Shown: positions 33,501 to 47,300 of the stretch, piece after piece
Layout: the number at the start of each line of letters is the position of its first letter
Numbering within the stretch: position 1 is the stretch's first letter
Source: Anodontia alba
Lineage: Eukaryota; Mollusca; Bivalvia; Lucinida; Lucinidae
Direction of reading: 5' to 3'
DNA length: 64,000 nt
Assembly (NCBI GenBank): GCA_964016985.1
Contig: OZ024821.1
Span: 124,494,035-124,558,034, forward strand
Notes under the pieces: generated by a model
Seen by the model: the letters and a program-made list of their open reading frames with translations, nothing else
The model's database searches: none
Told to the model about the DNA's origin: nothing
Position numbers and translations under genes: made by a program

Positions 33501-36500
33501 GTTTGTTCGATTTGTGCTTGTTTGGATTTGTCGCTTTCCTCTTCCTCTTGGGGTCTGGGAAGGGCTACGATTTGTAATTGTGGCACTCCCTGGACTTTTC
33601 TCTTACCTTTTTTTGTAGAAAATTAGTCTTTATATTATAATTATGCACAAATTCTAACTCAGTATAAAATTCCCCATTTTCTTTGAACATATCATTATAT
33701 AGCAAATTCCTTTGTTATACCACTGCTGATAAAATAGTGTTTTTCCTATTAGTATTTCTGGGTTGTGAAACATTGGACTCGATAAAAAAGTATTTATTTG
33801 TGTTCTTTTCTTTAAAGTGTATAACTGAGGAATAGGACTTTATAACATCTGACTAAAAAGGATTAGTAATTTGTTTTATCAAAGACTCAGAGTATGATTT
33901 CCCAAAGTTCATCAAGTTTTTAATGTTTAAATTTGATTTTATGATATACTGCCACTTACTATTACTAATTATTAATCGTCTAATCCAATTAGCTTTCAAT
34001 CCTTTAATAAATGCATCAATATTTATCATTTTAATCCCCCTCTGAGTATTCTTTTACAAGCACATTTTGTTTTATTTTTTGAGGTCCTTTCCGTAAGAAA
34101 TCCAGTAGAATGGTCTTCAGTTGGTTTATGATACTGCTGGCTGGGTTTGGTAAAGATATAAATCGATGAGTTAGTAATGATATCAAGACAGATTTAATAA
34201 CTGTTATTTTGCCAAGTGGGGTACGATATCTACGTTTCCGAATCTGAATAAGATTTTTCATTTTACTTAGTTTTTCTTTATTATTCAACTCTAACATTGT
34301 GTGTAATTCAACATTAAAGTGTATTCCTAATAATTTAAAGTTACTTTTACCCCATGAAAGTTTCAATCTTGTTTTAATGGTGTCAGTACTGTATTTTATC
34401 TTTCCAATCCGTACTACACTAGTTTTATCGAAATTTATTTTAAGACTTTAATATTTTGCATAGCTAAATAATACATTAAGCGTTTCATTTAATGAGGTGG
34501 ATAAACCATCTAATATTACCGATGTATCATCAGCATATTGTGACAACTTGTTTTCGGTATTATTAATAGTTAATCCCTTGATATTTTTATTCTGTCTTAT
34601 TTTAATTGCAAGGACTTCAGTACAGAGTACAAATAGACAAGTAGGCACAGGGTCTCCCTGTCGACAACCTCTACCTATGTAAACAAACAATCTGAAAGAT
34701 TGCCTCTTTGATTTACAGCTAATTTTGCATTTTTAGAGAAGAGCTTTATACATTGGATAATTGATATGCCAAAACCAAAGTATTTTAAAGTTTCATATAT
34801 AAATAACCATGAGACAGAGTCAAAGGTCTTTTCAAATTCGACTGATAAAAGTAAACCTGGTATGTTTTGTTCTTCTATATAGTGCACAATATCGTATAAT
34901 GTTTTCTCGTCCAGAAAGAAACCCTGTTTGATCGGTATGGATAAGTTTCTGCAGAGTAGGTTTTATTCTATTTGCTTTTGCCCCTGATGCTATTTTGTAT
35001 ACAGTATTGAGTAATGATATTGTTCTGTAATTAGTTAAAAATCTGCGTGGCTTAATATCCTTTGGAATGCATGTTATAATACCTTCGTTTTGAGTTACTG
35101 ATTTACAAAAAAAATTGTAAACTTTTTATTTTATTTTTCTGTAAACGGTAGCATGTTTAACTTAATGCTTTAAATGATTAGAAACTAAGCGTTTGTAAGT
35201 GGTCCCGGTGTTAGTCTTACTCTTTGGGGCTTTGTGGTTTATTCTGCGAGGCGATTTGTTGTATGTCTTATTTTGTGCCATTTTAATCTTGTGTTTTTCA
35301 GTCCTTTTAGCATTGCGATTACCTCGTTTGGGGATAAGAGAGCTAATCTTAGTGCTTTTTGTATGTTTGATCGATTTGTGCTTGTTTGGATTTGTCGGTT
35401 TTCTCTTTCTCTTGATGTCTGGGAAGGGCTCTGGTTTGTAATTGAGGCACTCCCTGGACTATTCTCTTACCTTTTTGAAATAATTGATGGAAACCTTTTG
35501 GTTTTATTCTAAAACTACTAGCTTCTTCCTAAACGTTTTCATTTCGACATTTGAAGCAAGGTATCCAGGGATTTTGCTGGTTTACAATCGACCCAAAGTA
35601 TACATACATCAACATTTCCTCATTGTTGCCCGCGTGATTATCGCTTACAAATGAAATAAAATTTAATAAACGCATGGCATTCTCAGGATAATAAAGAGTC
35701 AGAGGCATTTTTTTCCGTGAGACAGATATTCTGTTGCCTAGTAATTCATTCTTATACTTAAGCTTACTATTAATTTTGATGCATAATAGTTCATTAAGCA
35801 TTAATGCGACCCCTGTTAGCACTAAGAGGTGCCAGTGAGATTGATAGCTTTATTTTTTTAAATTGAGGGTATGTGTGACTTTTTTGGATTTGAATTTATG
35901 TATATCTAATGGTACAGTTTCCACCAAAATTTATGATAAACGGGACGATTTTGATTTTGATAAAGTCAATGCCCCTTTTCTGGATGGCGATGTCCCCCGG
36001 CGTACCTCATATGGGGTATACATATCTCAACTTATAAGATTCGCCAGAGCTTCTTCAAATCTTAATGACTTTAACTACCGTAATAAAGCCCTTACTGCCA
36101 AACTTCTTAGGCAGGGCTATCGTTATTTTAAACTTCGTAAGGCGTTTTCGAAATTTTATCGCAGACACAGTTCCTTGTTAGAAAAATATAGCGTCAGTCT
36201 GAAAACACTTCTGCAACAAGGTATATCGGAACCCGAATTTTACGGTGACTTAGTGTACAGATTTAGAAAAATTGTAGGTAAATCTAACTTTTCGGAGCAA
36301 TTCAGAAAACTTATTAACCGTTATAATAGAATTGGCTATAGCCTGGATATTATGCGGCAGACTGCATGCCTTGTTGTCAACCCAATCATTTTTGATGGAT
36401 ATGCTTCACTCTTTAATTGCGCGATGGCGGTTCGGGCCTCAGACTCAATGACTGCCTCTTCGTAAAACCACTGGGTTAGGGCTTGACGATATGTCTTTGA

Positions 36501-39500
36501 CTTGGCCCGCCGTGGTTCAACTACTGGTTTTCATTTACTCTGGCATACAGTAGAATTGGCCATGAGTACTCGTCTTTGTTTATTATAGTGATTAATTTGA
36601 TTTTTATGTTTTCGCTTTGATGCATTGACTGAGTTGTGAGCCTTTATGCGAAACGCATTTTTATGTATTTCTGTATTAAGATAAGCATCGAGACCCAGGG
36701 TGAAGTTAGCTAGCTGTAAAAGTGCTTTAAACCCCACGGTGGTTTGCTCTACCGACCGTTCTAAGGCGGTAGTCCCGGTGTTAGTCTTACTCTTTGGTGC
36801 TTTGTGGTTTATTCTGCGAGGCGATTTGTTGTATGTCTTATCTTGTGTCATTTTGTTCTTATGTTTTTCAGTCCTTTTAGTATTGCGATTACCTCGCTTG
36901 GGGAAGAGAGAGCCAATCTTAGTGCTTTTCGTACGTCTGTTCTGTTAGTGCTTGTTTAGATTTGTCGCTTTTCTCTTCCTCTTGGGGTCTGGGAAGGGCT
37001 GCGGTTTGTGATTTTGGCACTCCCTGGACTTTTCTCTTACCTTTTTTGTTTGCTTGGCCAGCCATAGTATGACAATTATTCATGATTCGAAACCCACAAA
37101 TTGTTGCTTCCGAACCGAAACAAAACTAGTTGTTTTAATCTATTGTTTATCAATGGTTAAAAAGTTACTAAGGAATCTAAATTGGAATCAGGCTACATTT
37201 AGCTCCCTTCAATCGTTGTCCAGTATAAAGAAATATATTCGCACAAATAGACCATTAGTTAACTGCATAGTTTGGTGACTGTAAGACTGAGAAGACTGCT
37301 TATCAGAGTATCACAGGAAAAGCTACATACAAAGGTCATGAAAAAATGTTATTTATTCCAAGTTTTTTTCTGATTTCTGGAAAATAGGTGAACCAAAGCA
37401 CACCCCTTACAGTGTGTCTACAAAGGTCATTACTGGAATTTACTGACAGGTGCTTGATTTGACAGCAGGAAAACGAGCTCGTCAACCCCTTGTTAGAACA
37501 AGATAAATTGAAAGGTAAGACACGTCTAAAGAAGCACGAGAAAGTGTGTATTTTGTTCGGAATGTTGTGAGCAAACTTATTTCCATAGATGCTCGTATGG
37601 GAAGCTAAGGAAAATTAAATGTGGTCCGGGGCGAACTATATTGCTCTTGTCCATGCGATTATTGCTGACCGGTCAGGTAATCCACGCTTATAGCGTTTGT
37701 ACGCAATCAAAGTAACGGTTATTAATAGCCGCGCTATTCTTGTCGGTGTGACGTCAAGGTCCTGTGTAAAGAGCGGTATCTGTAAAACCTGGACGGAGTT
37801 AGCGCTGGGATATCGGCAAACACTACAGACTCTACAAAAGCGGCGTGTAATCAGGGTCTGCTCTGCACTGTTTGCAAACATCACATAAATTTTAGGGTTT
37901 ATGTTTGTTTTTTGTCTAATTTCCATGGAAAATAAGTTTGATTATTCATTTGAAGGGAATAATTTGAATAAAATTTTCAACCTAACTTTCTGTCAAAAAA
38001 AGAGGCGCTTTTTAAATCGTCGTCCGCAATCATTTATAACGACATACAGGCAGAATACTTTCAACTGCTATTTAATCCTCCGACGCCGCTTTTTCCCTTT
38101 TTCTCCGGCGGTCTCTACATACACAATCAAACATAGATAGATAGATAGATAGATAGATAACCGGTTCAAAATTATTTATTTTGAATTTTTAAACAAAACT
38201 ATTATACAATTTTATTTAAAATTGATGATAATCCCCTAGTTCACCCCTATATATAGTAAACGTTTAATCAGTGGATGCTCAGAAATATGAAGAAGATAGC
38301 ATTATGCAGGCTATTGAAAATGCGGGCGTATATCAAATGTGCGACACCTTAAACCATCACCATGTTTAAAAGCGCAAAAAAAATATACTATCAAATGCGC
38401 GACTAACGTGACCGTTGATAAATGGGCTTAACCTACCAATGCCCATCTGCTATAATGGCTGAATCTTTCCATGCTCATTTCAGTGAGCAGTTTTACCGTG
38501 AACATCATACCATCTTTGTGTACATGAACGTTCTTCAAAGGCTGCAAACTACAGCCTACGTCGAGGTCAGGATGATAAATCGACCAGCCGTTACATGTAA
38601 GGTGGACCGTGATAGGACCGGTTAGTTATCGATCAGTACAGCAAGTATTCGTCAGGGGTGATTACCAGGATTTACTATATAAAGTCGCTGGGTTATCGCT
38701 GTATGGCAAACGTTTATATGTATGGAACAATTGTATTGGGTATATGAACTTTTATATGCTATTACAAGCTATATAATAAACTTTATAACCTACTTAAAAT
38801 CGTGTGGCTAACGGAAGAGGTAACGCCAATTCGCGCTTTAGTAACAAAAATGGATTCGCAAGCTTTCGTAAATTGCTTGAGAACACGTCGCTCTACCTCG
38901 AATGGTTTAATTATGGAAAGACGAGTTCCATAACACAGGAAACCATATGAATAAAAGAAAGCGCACATCAATTATTACGTAAAGAAAAGGTAAGAGAAAA
39001 GTCCAGGGAGTGCCACAATCACAAACCGCAGCCCTTCCCAGACCCAAAGAGGAAGAGGAAAGCGACAAATCTAAACAAGCAAAAACCGAACAAACGTACG
39101 AAAAGCCTAAGATTAGCTCTCTCTCCCCCAAGCGAGGTGATTTCAATACTAAAAGGACTGAAAAACACAAGAACAAAATGACACACGGAAAGACATACAA
39201 CAAATCGCCTCGTAGAATAAACCACAAAGCAACAAAGAGTAAGGCTAACACCGGGACCACCGCCTTAGAACGGTCGGTAGAGCAAACCACCGAATTTGCA
39301 AATAAACAGGTTATTATGTCAAGCAGTTTGGTGATAGAAGAACAATAATCGGCTGAAAGATAAGCAAACAATTGGGGTTTGAATGTATAGAAGAAAAAAA
39401 ACAGTTATGAAAGTGGTCATTTGTTTGTAAGTGACGTCATGGTCCCGTAATTAAATAAGGAAAAAAAAAAAATCACATCAGAAACAATATCTTATAGCTA

Positions 39501-42500
39501 CAGGTATATAAACCTCTGGCTGTATTAATTTGCATAACATCAGAAGTGGTGCCTGGTTAGTTTTTATTACTACTGCGTTTTACAGAAATTCCTGTGTTTA
39601 ATGCAAAAAGTGTAAAACCTGATCAGATGCCGCATTCTGCGGCGTCTGATTTGAGTCTACATCGTTTTCAAATGTCCCTTTTATGGGATGCTAGGCATAA
39701 ATGGGTTACACAAACTACTGCTTTTGACAAATAAAATAAAGGGTAACATTGGTTTAGTATAGTTTATAAGTTACTGCTTATGACAAAGTAAGTAAAGGAT
39801 AATATTGGTTTTGTATGCTATATAACCTATTGCTTATGACAAAGTAAAAAAAAGAGGTAAGAGAAAAGTCCAGGGAGTGCCACAATCATAAACCGCAGCC
39901 CTTCCCAGACCTCAAGAGGAAGAGGAAACTAATAAAACCAAACAAGCACAAATCGAACAAACGTACGGAAAGCACTAAGATCAGCTCTCTCTCTCTTCCC
40001 CAAGCGAGGTAATTACAATGCTAAAAGGACTGAAAAACACAAGAACAAAATAACACAAGGTTAAGACATAAAACAAATCGTCTCGTAGAATAAACCAAAA
40101 AGCAACATAAAATAAGACTAACACCGGGACCACCGCCTTAGAACTGTCAGCAGAGTAAACCACCGCGGGGTTTTAAGCACTTTTACAGCTAGCCAACTTC
40201 ACCCTGCGTCCCGATGCTACACTTAATACAGAAATACATAAAAAAAATCGGTTCGCATAAAGGCTCCCAACTCAGTCAATGCATCAAAGCGAAAACATAA
40301 AAAAAAAAATCAAATTAATCACTAAAATAAACAAAGACGAGTACTCATGGCTAATTCTATTGTATGCCAGAGTAAATGAAAACCAATAGCTGAACCACGG
40401 CGGGCCAAGCCATAGACATATCGTCAAGGCCCAATCCACTGGTTAAAGTTTTACGAAGAGGCCGTCATTGTCTGAGGCCCGAACCGCCGTCGTGCAATTA
40501 AAAAGTGGAGCATAGCCATCAACACTGTTACCTTGTTCCTTGAATGTTGAGACAACAATTGTCGACTGTACTTACTTTAACAACATGATCCTGATCGAGA
40601 ATGATGGTGTCAGAGGCAATCTCCACAATCACGTATTCTATTTCAGTTTGCCCGGGTCTACTTGGAAATCTTTGATTATTTACACTTACAAACATAGGAC
40701 AAGTGCCTGGGATATAGGTAATCTGATATGTACACAAGCCTTGGTAATCAATTTTCCCTCCATCATATGTATGAAAATGGGTGTCGCCGTGTCCCGTACA
40801 GATGCATTTCGCTGTAGAGAAAAGACAAACACTTAGTCCTTAAATAGCGCTAAGCACAAGTACAATTTTAAATATTTTTATTTCATATTTCAGAGGAAAT
40901 AATTTCTAACATGTCTTGTTAATCGTCTGTCAAGCAGACGATTCACATGAAACGACAAGACTTAGTCTTATTTCTCTGAAAAATAACAGTATCAATTTTA
41001 GGATGCCGTCCGCTACGAATTTGCGACCCGGCGTAGGTTGGATGCGCGTCCTGGACGACTAGTGGGTTAGATCGCCGCCGGGTCCGGCAACAGTGTTTCG
41101 TTGAGACTGATCATGAGATATTATTTCTACGGTCATTCTCTCTCTTCCGCTGATTCATGAAGGGCAGTTGTTAGTTTCTGGCTAGAGAATGTGCACAAGT
41201 ACTGGTTAACCGCTAAGAGGACTAAACATACCCAGGAAAAGTGTAGTAAGGTAAACAGACCAGGTCGACATGACCTTTATAGTGCTGACTGGGCCGTTTA
41301 ACTCCAACTTAACCAACGAATTTGCGAAGCAGTTTGAGCGTTAGTACACATTGGCTGAGATAGACCGCACATGCAAACTGCTCAACATGATTCAGTCACT
41401 CCAGTTTATCAAGTTTTACCCTTATCATGCTGGGTAAAACTTTCAGCAGACGACAATTTCAAACGTTTTCTTTTTAAGAAAAAAGTGTTGGCATTTTATG
41501 CAAACTGCTTCCCTGGGAGACAATATGCATGAAACGAGAAAACATCCTTTCTAAGAAAAAAAAAAAAGAAGAAAAATATTATCAATTTATTGTCCGCTGA
41601 ATTTGCCCAAGACTGGCGAAAATTAATCATAGTATAGGCATTTCACTTACTCAGTCTCGGACCCCACTTATAGAAGCTACTAATGCCCAGCATGCGGGAT
41701 AAAAATAATCAGCGCACAGCATTTTTAAATATTTGTCTTATTGTTCCCTGCAAAAAAGGAATTGACCTTTCACACACGATCAAACCAGTTTCTTCTGGGT
41801 CCCTGCTCCTGTTGACGCTCGTCATTAGGTGCAGGGAGCCAGGATGTGACATTTACGATCACGTTACTATTCTAGGCATAGTGCAGGCATTATAAGTGCA
41901 TCCAACGGGAACGCATTACTATAGACTACCGATGTGACCGGTGATGTGTGTGACCAAATATGTGATAGTCCAACAAACGCTTGGGTGGTTCGATGCTTAT
42001 CCTGAAAAACAATCAGCGTTCCGTGACTTGGCAGAGACTATTGACACAGCAGCCGTGTCGATAATATCAACAAAACAGCCAATAATGCCGAGTGTTCCTA
42101 TTGCAAGGGGTTGAATCACGAAGCTTATGACGTCAGCCTACAAAATTTGCGATCGCCGCCATTTTGTATTTTGTCAAACTTAGAATTTTATTTCTATCCG
42201 TTCTCGGTCTATTTATAAGCTATGCATGGTTCGTTTTGTGCACAAGGTACACTTCTATGTAGATTTTTAGATAACACATAGACTTAACGCTCTTTTCACC
42301 TGATAATCTTAAAAAAACTTCGACACAGGTAAGCGAACGATAGTGTATTGTCATTGTACCTGTCATCGGTATACACTAGTTTTCCATATTCGGAAAGCAT
42401 GGCCCCCGCCCATCGGGGCCCGCGAAATAGATGGGCTGCCTGAAGCCTCCAAGGCAGAGCTGCTAGTAACTAAGCAGGACCCGAATTCATGTGCTCGGAT

Positions 42501-44265
42501 CGGGTAAAAGTTCCACAAATCTGAAGGCAATGTCTCTGAACTACTGAAATATTGTTGACTTGGACATAATATCACAATGGGGTTATGTCGAGCGCGGTCA
42601 GTTTACCTAACTTTTACTGAGCAGGCTTAGTCCTCTAAGCGGTTAACCAGTATTGTGCACATTCTTTCGCCAGAAGCTGAAAAATACCCTTCTTGAATCT
42701 GCGGAAGGGAGAGAATAACATTAATCAATCTCCATGAAAGAATGTTGCCGACCCGGCGGTGGTCGAACACGCAAACTCCCTAAGTATTTGAATACATTGA
42801 TGTTTAAAGGCATTTTTCCAGATTTGATTAAGGTCAGAGTGCTGCTTTTTATATCAGAGTGCTGCTTTTTTATATGTGTCTAATGGATGTTGATTTTGAC
42901 ACGCGGTATGGACCCTGATCGGGTAACGACGTCTGGTCTAAGTCTTACTTTGCTATCTGATAGTGTGTTTGTATACTAGGGGAAGTTGTGGTATCCTGAA
43001 ATGCAGATGACGAGAAAAGTACCATTAAGTATTGTGCAAATTTCGAACAATATGTTTACGAACGCCATTGTACTATATGGCATAATTGCTTCAGCCTGGT
43101 TCTAGATACTCCTGCTTACCTCAGGGGATATGCACCAAAATCTTGGACCTTACTCCGCTTCTTCTGTTGCAGGTCATCTACTTCATCAAATGACTCATTT
43201 TCTTTTCTTAACACTTTGAATCTTTCCAAATATTTATCATTCGTACATTATAATGTACAGAGTATTTCGAATACGATCGATATTTTTACTGCCGAGCTCT
43301 CAGAATTCGACGTTCTTGCTTTCATTGAGACGTGGCTCTACCCATCGGTCCAAACAGCAAACTTACTTATGCAGAGTCATAAACCACCGGAACGCAAATA
43401 CAGACCAAAGGATCACCATGTTGGAGTTTTATCTACGAGTATGTTAAAGATTCCGTACATTAAAAAAGATGACATGACTTACAACCAATAAACGTAGAAG
43501 GCATATGGATTATAATACAACTAAATAACACACGTCTTTTATTTCATCTATTTTACACCCCCTACCCCAAACCCTATGAACTCAGATGCAATTGGTATCT
43601 TTCTGCTATTGAAGATTCTGTATTATTAGTAGTGGGTACAAAGATTAATAATACCATTGTGACAGGTGCTTTTATATGCTTAGTCATCAAACTTCTCGTA
43701 AGATAACAGATATATGCGAACAGTTTGCTCTATACCAAACTATAACAGTTTATTTTACAGAAAGGCAAAGCAATTAAATACTACCAGATCATGGGATAAG
43801 TAAGAAAATTAGAATTAAGATAACAGAGAACCAAAATGCTGTAATTTTGGCGACAGACGCTTATAAACATTACATACTAGACTTCGTAGTAAGTGTAACT
43901 TCTTGAATTATGCCATTTACTTAAGAAAATTAACTGACACGCCACTGTGCCGTTTTGGCAATACTGAAAACTCTGAACATTACAGATTGCTTTTGTTTGT
44001 TTGTGTTGAGGTTTTACGGCCAAGTCCGGTCATATCGAGCACGACTAGTTTACCTGACCACACCTTTACTCGACAGGCTTAATCATCTAAGCAGTTATCC
44101 AGAATTGTGCACATTATTTCGTCTGAAACTGACAACTACTCTTCTTGAACCCAGCGGAAGGGAGAGAATTACCGTAGAAAAATACTTCATGATCACATCT
44201 CTACGAATGAATGTTGCCGATACGGTGGGGGTCGAACCCGCAACCTCCTGTCAGTATTATCAAAG

Positions 44266-44300
<35 letters not shown>

Positions 44301-47300
44301 GAAATGTTGCGTGAACTCTCGGAACTCGGCGATGTAACTATAGATGTTCTGCTATTTGGGAACAGCTCTCTCTTTGTAGAAGTTGATACCAGAATATCAA
44401 ATATAGTACAGAAATTCATCAGAGATTCAAAAAACACTTTATAACAATATGCATATGCTATATACAACGATCTGCCTTTACTCTGAGCAAATTCATTTTG
44501 TAATCGAAAAACGAATCATATAAGCATATTGCTTCAATTCCAATCCATTCCATTTCAAAGGAAATTAGAATAATGCATGTTCAAACCAAACCGAGTTTAC
44601 TATTATTATTATTATTACTTTTTTTGTGGGGGGAGGGGGTGGAAGGGTCGCATATCCAAAGTATCTAATCCCAAATCGGATTATTTTAGGGACTCGAAGC
44701 CGCTGTCGTTAAGTGCTTGTACAGAGGTCATAAATGCATTCTCAAAGGAATGACAATTCAGAGCAATGAATACACACTCAAAAACTAAAATCAGCTCAAT
44801 TGTCAAGTTTTCTGGCTAATGTTTAGACTAGCTAATTTCGGCGAGTGAATCTCGTACAAATATCCCGGAAAGGGCTGAATGATCGCAAAGGACAATAAAC
44901 TGTAGACTACATTATAGTGAAGTTCGGGGAAATATTTTACCGTTGCTAGACGACAATAACAGAAATTAGCTGTAGTAAGGATAAACAAATTCTAGAAAAA
45001 AAGTACTCATGAGAGCAGTAACACCTCACAAAACTGAAAACCTCTAGGCCAGACTAGCTAGTAAAACTTCACCCTGTATTTCGAAAAATGCTGACATTAT
45101 CAATTTTTATGGTCATTTAGGACCAGCAAACTCACATAATATGGGCCACGCCATGCAAAAACTTAGGGTATATGTGGACAGCAAAGGCTTAGATCGAAGG
45201 CATAAACTCGCAGTCTTATAAGGGCTTAAGTGCCCGCTAATAGAATCATGCATTGAACACTCAGAATGTACGAATGGAGAGCAAAGACCCGGATAATTCT
45301 GCGTGGGCGCATGATGATCTGAATATGTGCATTTTTGCGCATTAGAAACCGTTTCGCTTGACGAGGCCCATATAATCATACGCCTAAAATATTGTTTCGT
45401 CTAAAGCTCCATGTTGCGTAAGGGATGTTGCATTGGTTTTGTTCTCTGTGAACAGACTCGATCAAATAGAATCTGATATGCTCTGTTTTGATTGCTACCA
45501 GGTATCCCAAGAATGTCCCTTTAAGAATTTGACATTCCATATAATTGCCTCCTTGGTTTAATAATACTTTTGTTGCATGCTACATATACAATCACAATAT
45601 ACATGAATGAACTCATACAAAAGGGATTCAGAAGAAAGTCAAATACTTGTGTGAATCTGTATCACTAGATATTTTGAAATAATACAACGGTTATAAATCA
45701 GAGTAGTTGACGATTATAGCTTTCAACATTAAGTTTTGCACAGAAAGAAAGATCAGTTTATTCGCATTGTTATTTAAATTCAGATCGCCATAGGGAAAAA
45801 CTAGGCTGACAAAGCTCTTCAATGGACCTTAACAAGTTATCTGTAATTCTGATAGGACAGTGAATAAGAAACTGCCCATTGTCTTTCATGTCGCCACAGG
45901 CACACATTGGATTTGAACAATGTTTCTTTAGAACAGTTCTTGGTTTTAAGAGTTACAGTTTGTCCACACTCGGCTATAAAGATTTCTCTGAGTCCTTTTC
46001 ACCTCGTTGAAGAATGTCTTGGGGGAAGATGGACATTGGTGTTAAGATGACGTGGCACTAATGCTACACTTTTGCTTCTGTTGTCTTCTCAGGCAGAGTT
46101 CCAAGTTCTCACGTCACTAAATGACTTGTAGAAAAGTAGAGAATGACTGCACTGTTTGAAGAGAATTTGCGTATATTTGCTCCAAACGTTGATAGTAATA
46201 GTGAGGTCATGTACAAAGGAGCTTTACCGTGATACATGTTGTAAAACATATTAAGCCATTTCTGCAGAGTGGACACTTCTACCTAAACCCTTGGGCACTT
46301 CGATTTCCAACAGAAGGGGCGTCCGGTTATTTTTATTATAATCATGTTCTACAGGAATTCCTTTACGTTCTGCGTCGTCTGATCTGGGTCTATACTGTTT
46401 GCAGATATCCTTTTTTTTGGTTCCTAGGTATAAATGGGCTGATTATAGTTTTGTTTCTTTTGCAGGCCAAGATGTCCCATCATATTTCAGCATATAGAAG
46501 ATTTAAAGATACGACTTGGATCTGAATTTCCAGTTCACTTGCTTCGTATTGGGTGCCATTGTCTCAAACGACGTCTGTGTATTCAAGTAGAGGTCATATG
46601 GAAACCAAAATATATATACACGAAGTCTAAAGAGATTGTGTGTCAAATAAGAATTTGAATTCATGCATAATGTCAGTCCTATTCCACGCCTTTGGTTTGA
46701 CTTGGACAAAGTGTTCATGTCATGTACAGTCATTATTAACCGACCATTTTTTGGCCCATTGAAGTATCTTTTCTGGATTGGAATGTATTGGTTTCCAGCT
46801 TGAACTAGCTCCATATGGACAGCTTTGCCGATCTCTTAGAGTGGCAACTGTATATAATGAAGAGAGTCAGTTTCGCTGTTACTGAAATTATTTTCAGACT
46901 GGTTTGCATTTGCTATGTCGATAACATTTTGTGAAGAAAATAAATCATTTAATGCTGTTTATTTGTCCTTTTTGTCAAAATATCTTGGAACATGAAAGGG
47001 TGGAATGTTGCTTGTTTTTCACGGCTTAATTACGTTTTAGTGTTTCCACTAGTCTTTGGGACCTAATGAACCACTCTTAAAATTTTTTCAGCTACATTTT
47101 TTACATTACAGTTTACAGGTTGTTTAGAGTTTCTTTTTTTTATTATTTCTATCCTTTCTGATTCTTTTGTACGCTTCAAAGTCATAATTAGTTTCAGGGT
47201 TCGTTTTATATTTTTTACTGTAGTGGCGTTTCCTTTTTCGAATTAAGTTCTCTATGTTAGGTAGGGTCGGATTAAATTCACGTTGAACAGTTCGTTTGAC

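Larger units (their letters stand above)
35877..37041 (+). mobile_element. Penelope-like copy, 5'-truncated, C-terminal RT and 3' region
   Basis: This is the same family as 5647-7521 in opposite orientation. It starts inside the RT gene after the YLDD motif and runs to the shared terminus TCTCTTACC followed by a T tract. The antisense ORF is also present (36531-36851). Confidence 0.82.
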
